From Halocafeteria seosinensis (lineage: Eukaryota; Sar; Bigyra; Bicosoecida), in contig LVLI01000395.1 in assembly GCA_001687465.1 (NCBI GenBank), forward strand, positions 1 to 33,668: a stretch of DNA of 33,668 nt. The letters are read 5' to 3'. The notes under the pieces were generated by a model that saw only the letters and a program-made list of their open reading frames with translations, searched no databases and had not been told where the DNA came from. The stretch's first letter is position 1; every line of letters begins with the position of its first letter. Below are positions 29,288-33,668 of the stretch, one piece after another. The translations under genes were made by a program, and so were the position numbers.

Positions 29288-30769
29288 TCATTGATCTACG
29301 TGGATAGCAAGGTCTTTCGGAGCGTAAGCTGCTAACCCGCTTTCCTGAAGCGGAACCACTATCAACGGCGTTCCCTTGTGCTGGATGTACCCCACTTGAC
29401 GGAAAGCAGCATCTCCTAATCCATCAGCAGGGAAAGCCGAGAAACCTATGCTACTTCCCTGGGAATTCAACGAGGTTCTTACAAGTATAATTCCAGCCTG
29501 AGCAGTGGTAGCGTGGGAGCTTCTTGAGACACCGGCACCTATAATGTATTCTATTGATGAGTTCCCCACGGATCCAGCTGTACTTATTGGAGCAGTAAAA
29601 CTGAATGTTTGACCTTGGTTAGTAAGCTGAATAGAGCCTACTCGGTGGCCTGTTGCTGGATTTATTTTCAACAATTCCTCAAACTCTGTTGCCGATAGCC
29701 AGAGTGTCTGGTTTCCGACGCTTGTATATATATTCGACAACGCCATTGAAACATTAGAACCTTGTATCGCGACGTCTTGCTGCCACGCTATCTGTCCTGG
29801 TGTGGACCCCATTAAGTCTTTGAGGGCGTAGAGGCGTAGCAAACCACTAGAAGCATCATGTAAACCATAGATCAATAGCTTGTTCCGGTCCGTGACACTC
29901 TTTCCCGCGACAACAGGTCCAACAAGTATCTCAGTGGTACTACAAGAGAAGGGGAGATTCCAGCGTTGTAGGAGACGACCATCTATTTGATTCATTTGGT
30001 CCACTGCAACCACAGCGCAGTAGGTGCTCTGCATTTGTGTAGGGCGCAAACGCGAGGGTTTACTGCTGCCAAATTGAGTCAAGTAGAACAAGCGGGATCC
30101 AATGATGGCGGGTGAGGTAATTGGATGAAATGTACCAGATTGGCCTTCGACGCTTCCCGTCAGATAGATTTTCGCCAACGGTCGTCCATCACCATCATAG
30201 CCGAATATGAGATCCGAAGTCCCTTGATAATGGGGGATGTGCTGAACAGCAAACATCACAATGCTGCTATTCGTCACTGTCGGGGATATCATCGCAGAAG
30301 TGTCTTTTATCGGTGGGTCAATGTTACGAACCCAATTCGAAGCGAGGTTCGGAGCTAACGAAAACACATCTCTGCTGCTCCATGTAATTAACTGGCACTT
30401 GTCGTCCACAACGGGCACAGATTTGGATCCTTCCAAAGAAGCCAACGAAAAATTACCGACGACCGTTCCGCTACTGTTGAATGCCGTAAAGCCTCCACTC
30501 CATCGGCACGTCACTTGAGTCCCGCAGTCAATGCACACGTTAGATTCAGGCGAGGAGGAGAATGTGTTCTGCGCAGGATTCCGCCAAACGAGACTCAGTT
30601 CCAACGAAGCGTCGTGGCTCCACAACGGTTCCCGAAAGTGGTGCGTGTTGAATACATCGCATCCTTGCTTGGGACATGATGGTTGATTATCAGCATGAAC
30701 CACATGCACCAGAAGCAGCAGCAGTAGAATCCACGGAGTGGTCGCTGCTGTAGCGTTCCAGGGACGCAT
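29288..30769 (-). CDS. Secreted PQQ-like beta-propeller protein
   Basis: Intronless, 493 residues from the ATG at 30769. The N-terminus is a clear signal peptide (TPWILLLLLLVHVVHADNQP), followed by cysteine-containing segments (CPKQGCDVF, CIDCGTQVTC) that may form disulphides. The rest repeats short beta-hairpin units such as SPAIIGSRLFYLTQFG, LLIYGLHDASSGLLRLYALKD..W and LWLSATEFEELLKINPATGH, the pattern of PQQ-like or WD-like beta-propellers (value, compartment name, LYALd..G..W). At least seven Asn-x-Ser/Thr sites support passage through the ER. No catalytic residues or C-terminal retrieval signal are evident, so function is unknown. It converges on the S1P phosphatase gene with 37 bp between stops. 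Confidence 0.8.
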   Translation of the reverse strand: MRPWNATAATTPWILLLLLLVHVVHADNQPSCPKQGCDVFNTHHFREPLWSHDASLELSLVWRNPAQNTFSSSPESNVCIDCGTQVTCRWSGGFTAFNSSGTVVGNFSLASLEGSKSVPVVDDKCQLITWSSRDVFSLAPNLASNWVRNIDPPIKDTSAMISPTVTNSSIVMFAVQHIPHYQGTSDLIFGYDGDGRPLAKIYLTGSVEGQSGTFHPITSPAIIGSRLFYLTQFGSSKPSRLRPTQMQSTYCAVVAVDQMNQIDGRLLQRWNLPFSCSTTEILVGPVVAGKSVTDRNKLLIYGLHDASSGLLRLYALKDLMGSTPGQIAWQQDVAIQGSNVSMALSNIYTSVGNQTLWLSATEFEELLKINPATGHRVGSIQLTNQGQTFSFTAPISTAGSVGNSSIEYIIGAGVSRSSHATTAQAGIILVRTSLNSQGSSIGFSAFPADGLGDAAFRQVGYIQHKGTPLIVVPLQESGLAAYAPKDLAIHVDQ

Positions 30770-31697
30770 TTGACGAGATAATGGGATGAATCAACTCCAG
30801 CTTGCGTGTACAATGATTCAGACAATCAAATGCAAGCTTTATGATTAAGTTGTGCGGCTTGAGTCCCCAAAAGTTGAAGTTTGGTTGCTCCGTCGACGGT
30901 CGACGCCGACTCGACGGTAATATTCGTGAACTGCTTTATTCAGAAAGGTTGCCAGAACGCTCTCTCGAAGTACAACTCAATCAATTGCAAAACCAAATCG
31001 TGGGTGTTATAATAAGCAAATAGAGAGGCTAGCTCTTCTGGGAGGAAAGGCAGTATCGTACCTCGATCCATGTACAGCATGTAGAACACACACGCATCGG
31101 CCGGGGAGTAGAGTGTAGGCCGCAGGTACAGTAACTGTATCCTTCATCAAGAGCATAGGTTGCGATCCAACTAGGGGTACTCCGCCTTGTGCATCCCTCC
31201 TGTTACAATCGTCGACAATAAGTTGCAATTGCCCTTGGGATTTGCACGGGAGATACTGTTGATACTGTACTGTGCTTCGTCGAGAACGACAAGATATCCC
31301 TCTCTTTAATGCGATGATGTAACTAATTCATAACACCACATCTAAATCGTGTGTCTCGTTCATTACACGTGTTACGCAAAACTCTCGGCAACTTTGCCAA
31401 TTTCTAGTACCTGGTAGTCTTGTAGGCGAAAATCGGTTGGTTGGTGCCTTCGCAGAAGTTGGTTGGGTGATAGAGTATTTTTACCGGCTTAATAATTAAT
31501 GCCGGTTTATGATAATTAATGCCGGATTTAAATGATATAAAATGCCGGTATTAATTATCAAAATACCGGCATAAATCTAATTTTAAATGTAAGTTTTATT
31601 CAATTCCTCGCTCTGTTGTGTGCTTCATTCACCTAAAAATATAAGGTTTAGCCTCCTTACGCTCTTCAACACACACTAGATAATATTTGAATTAACT
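30770..31697. other. Intergenic region; AT-rich from about 31450
   Basis: About 930 bp right of the propeller gene. A 60-codon plus-strand frame (30841-31023, ATG start, reading GRRRLDGNIRELLYSERLPE) begins 71 bp from the divergent propeller start, but it has no recognised similarity. From about 31450 the sequence turns AT-rich and holds a foldback repeat (separate entry). No other gene is visible. Confidence 0.35.
31501..31570. repeat. Foldback element with 25-bp imperfect arms
   Basis: The left arm 31501-31525 (GCCGGTTTATGATAATTAAT then GCCGG) is almost the reverse complement of the right arm 31545-31570, separated by a 19-nt AT-rich loop. Further TGCCGG/CCGGCA copies flank it (31485, 31567). 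The structure resembles the core of a miniature foldback transposon, but no target-site duplication could be assigned. Confidence 0.7.
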
Positions 31698-31731
31698 GAC
31701 AGGGACAAAAATATATTAGTTTGTCCCTGTC
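31698..31731. repeat. 12-bp perfect inverted repeat
   Basis: GACAGGGACAAA at 31698-31709 and its reverse complement TTTGTCCCTGTC at 31720-31731 enclose a 10-nt loop at the left end of the 301-bp tandem duplication. Confidence 0.75.
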
Positions 31732-32306
31732 CTTACAGAATAAACAAAATTCCCTACTTTGTTGGAGGGCATGTGGGGCAGAAATCTCTAACTTTTTTTA
31801 TATATACATACATAATAATAATACTCTCTCTTCTTTCTTTTGTAGTATATAAATTTATAAAATTTTTGTCCCTTTTGTCCCTTTTATCCCTATCTAGGTT
31901 AATATCCTCTTCTGTCCGAGGGCAGAAAATTATTTTTCGCCCTAATCCTTTTTATTTTTGTCCCCCCTTGCTCTGTTCCTGTTTATCTCCTTGTTTGAGT
32001 TCGGAGACAAAAATATTAACTTTGTCCCTGTCCTTACAGAATAAACAAAAAATCCCTGCTCTGTTGGAGGGCAGATAGGGACAAAATCTCTAACTTTTTT
32101 TTTTATACATATACATAATAATCATACTCTCTCTTCTTTCTTTTGTAGTATATAAATTTTTAATATTTTTGTCACTTTTGTCACTTTTATCCCTATCTAG
32201 GTTAATATCCCTGTTCTGTCCGAGGGCAGAAATTATTTTTGTCCCTAAAATTATCTTTTTTGTCCCTCCTTGCTCTGTTCCTGTTTATCTCCTTGTTTGA
32301 GTTCGG
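31704..32306. repeat. Two tandem copies of a 301-bp unit
   Basis: Copy 1 (about 31704-32004) and copy 2 (about 32005-32306) share long stretches, for example TTTGTCCCTGTCCTTACAGA at 31720 and 32021 and CTGTTCCTGTTTATCTCCTT near 31973 and 32275. They differ by scattered substitutions and small indels. The unit is AT-rich with many TTTGTCCC motifs and does not encode a protein; open frames across it are low-complexity. It may belong to an inactive transposon or a minisatellite. Confidence 0.85.
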
Positions 32307-32745
32307 TTATATTAACCCCCCANCCCCCTCCTACTCCTCTAACTTGCTATATATCGTCTCCTGCGTCCCTACCGTACCCATCGACTCCGCTAAATCCTTC
32401 CTTTGTCGCTTCATCTCTTCTTGTGTTATTTTCCCTTCACTTACATTCTTCTTATTCACTGTCAGCCGTTTTGATACATAGAAATATAGCACACTTACTC
32501 AGCTCCTTGAAACATCCCTTACAGTCTCGTATATAGATAATAGTTCGTTCTAAGGATAATGATTTTCTGGTAGACGATGGGTTGAGCCGGTGGAAGTTCA
32601 ACAACACCGATGCCACAAAGTTGGGGTTCGTACCCCTGTAGCGAGTGTTAGTTTTAGGGACAAATATAATGGTTGAGCATCATGTTGAAGTTCAAGAAAG
32701 TTCTTTGGGGCCCCCATATTGGGGCCCCCAATTTGGGGGGCAGTG
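32307..32745. other. Noncoding repeat-associated DNA
   Basis: About 440 bp with one N at about 32323. It includes a strongly self-complementary G/C block at 32705-32740 in which TTGGGG and CCCCCA alternate. No coding region is supported. Confidence 0.4.
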
Positions 32746-32916
32746 GACCATGAAATTATATATAATTAATTAACTGGTCAGGGAAGCCGGATTTAAGCCA
32801 GCTGACCATGAAATTATATATAATTAATTAACTGGTCAGGGGAAGCCGGAGTTAAGAGAGTTGACCATGAAATTATATATAATTAATTAACTGGTCAGGG
32901 GAAACCGGAGTTGAAG
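32746..32916. repeat. Three tandem 58-59 bp units
   Basis: Units begin at 32746, 32804 and 32863, each with GACCATGAAATTATATATAA followed by TTAATTAACTGGTCAGGGGA. In every unit GACCA and TGGTC form a short inverted repeat around an AT-rich core. They lie downstream of the minus-strand reverse transcriptase, where non-LTR elements often keep tandem repeats in the 3' UTR. Confidence 0.85.
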
Positions 32917-33083
32917 TGCCACAGACTGAGCCGTAGGTGTCGTCCCCCTTGTTGAAGTTCATTGTTGTTCATCAAGTTCGCTCGTTAAAAAGCTCACTGT
33001 TCTATCAAAGTTCTTCAAGTCATATTCGTCTCTCACATACTTTAAATAGTTAATGAACTCCTCAAGTGTCAAGTCTTTTAATA

Positions 33084-33668
33084 CTACCCGCAGTGAAGCG
33101 GGATTGTTTCTTCCGTCTGTACGGTGATTAGGTTCTGCAATTCAGTGATCTTCTTCAGACAAATATCGTCCTCATAGGAAGGCTTCCCTATGGGAGCACC
33201 CAGGACTACGATGCCTTCCACCGTGTAGTTCCATTCCAAGTCTTGCATGTGGTGCGGGCCCGTTCCTGTGGGGATGCACATAATGGATTTTGCCTTGTTG
33301 AGGGTTAGGCCCGAGTTCAGAATCTCCGCCTGCAATCCGAGTGCAGCCTGGTTCACTGCTCCGATTTTCCCGGTTATGTAGATGTCGTCTAGGTAGGCAT
33401 ATGCCGTGATGTCTGGGTGCTGTTGGCGAAGCTGTTGTAGGGTCCAGTGGAGGCCTATGGCGAAGAATGCTGAGCTTAGCGGATCTCCTTGCCTGGTACC
33501 CTCTTTCGAATGGACTATGGTGTCACACACACAAATGTGACAGATAGCCCACCGGCCGGGAAGTTGACCACATCCTCTTAACGAGGAGCGGTAAGCGCCC
33601 GTGTTAAGCAGCGACGGGCCCGCTGTTCCTGCAGCCTTGCTGACATGCGCCGTGGGGGAACANAGCAC
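33084..33668 (-). pseudogene. Reverse transcriptase fragment
   Basis: 194 codons open to the right edge. The palm motifs are clear: GTRQGDPLSSAFFAIGLHW (motif with QGDP), AYAYLDDIYITG with the catalytic YLDD aspartates at residues 94 and 95, and LTLNKAKSIM followed by VLGAPIG. These motifs belong to non-LTR retrotransposon reverse transcriptases. The frame stops at 33084 shortly after the GAPIG motif, where thumb and C-terminal domains would be expected, so this copy is probably broken or the frame shifts. Base 33663 is N. Clade cannot be assigned from the fragment. Confidence 0.8.

Larger units (their letters stand above)
32746..33668 (-). mobile_element. Non-LTR retrotransposon, 3' portion (truncated by window edge)
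   Basis: The minus strand reads, in order, reverse transcriptase coding sequence, a stop at 33084, about 170 bp of further sequence, and the three 58-59 bp tandem units. This order fits the 3' half of a LINE-like element. The true 3' end and any target-site duplication were not identified, so the left boundary is a guess. The 5' part lies right of the window. Confidence 0.6.

Noticed and set aside
31773..32536. Leucine/serine-rich plus-strand frames across the 301-bp duplication
   Set aside because: They result from T-rich, CTT-rich repeats; the frames are low-complexity and differ between the two copies.
32583..32640. tRNA-derived SINE or tRNA (A-box-like TGAGCCGGTGG, B-box-like GGTTCGTACCC)
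   Set aside because: The anticodon arm cannot be folded and the A box is one base short; only a weak resemblance.

Overview
The window is nuclear DNA of a eukaryote with a compact, intron-bearing genome. Most protein genes contain short introns (about 53 to 92 nt, one of about 201 and one of about 35) bounded by GT..AG, and the splice phases close consistently when joined. The gene set is a heterotrophic-protist mixture: mevalonate decarboxylase, a TSR1 ribosome-assembly factor, an NDUFAF6-like complex I assembly factor, both molybdopterin synthase subunits, an ER UDP-glucuronosyltransferase, an Erv41/46-type cargo receptor, an SLC19 transporter and a sphingosine-1-phosphate phosphatase. I cannot fix the lineage from sequence alone; a free-living or parasitic protist (stramenopile-like, or a unicellular relative of animals) would fit.

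Layout. 1-2495 (-): 3'-truncated gene for a large secreted glycine-rich protein with a nearly identical internal duplication. 3497-3616 (+): a 5S rRNA gene with an upstream TATA-like box and a T17 terminator. 4491-5488 (-): small coiled-coil protein resembling Snapin/Pallidin subunits. 5931-7741 (+): six-exon p25-alpha/EF-hand-like protein. 7899-9291 (-): mevalonate diphosphate decarboxylase. 10581-12129 (+): NDUFAF6-like protein. 12144-13022 (-): MOCS2B and MOCS2A, 27 bp apart on the same strand in the order moaD-moaE. 13110-13527 (+): small single-pass membrane protein. 13793-16826 (-): TSR1. 17203-21930 (+): intronless 1575-residue multi-cold-shock-domain protein with RGG tracts. 21971-24114 (-): UGT in six exons. 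24580-25583 (-): Erv41/46-like protein. 25906-27495 (+): SLC19 family carrier. 27950-29250 (+): sphingosine-1-phosphate phosphatase. 29288-30769 (-): secreted PQQ-like beta-propeller protein.

From about 31450 to the right edge the character changes. The DNA becomes AT-rich and repetitive, with a foldback element, a 301-bp tandem duplication, three 58-59 bp tandem units and a broken non-LTR reverse transcriptase on the minus strand running off the right edge.

How genes relate. The housekeeping genes are mostly arranged in convergent pairs with very short gaps (14, 37 and 40 bp between stop codons) and divergent pairs with short shared promoters (87 bp at 13023-13109). The MOCS2A/MOCS2B pair is the best candidate for a shared transcript. 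Several genes (UGT, Erv41/46, S1P phosphatase) act in the ER/early secretory pathway, but there is no sign that this is more than coincidence. I see no gene cluster that clearly forms a previously undescribed system. The most unusual items are the probable bicistronic molybdopterin synthase locus, the giant cold-shock-domain protein with a palindrome in its leader, and the homogenised repeat in the secreted protein.
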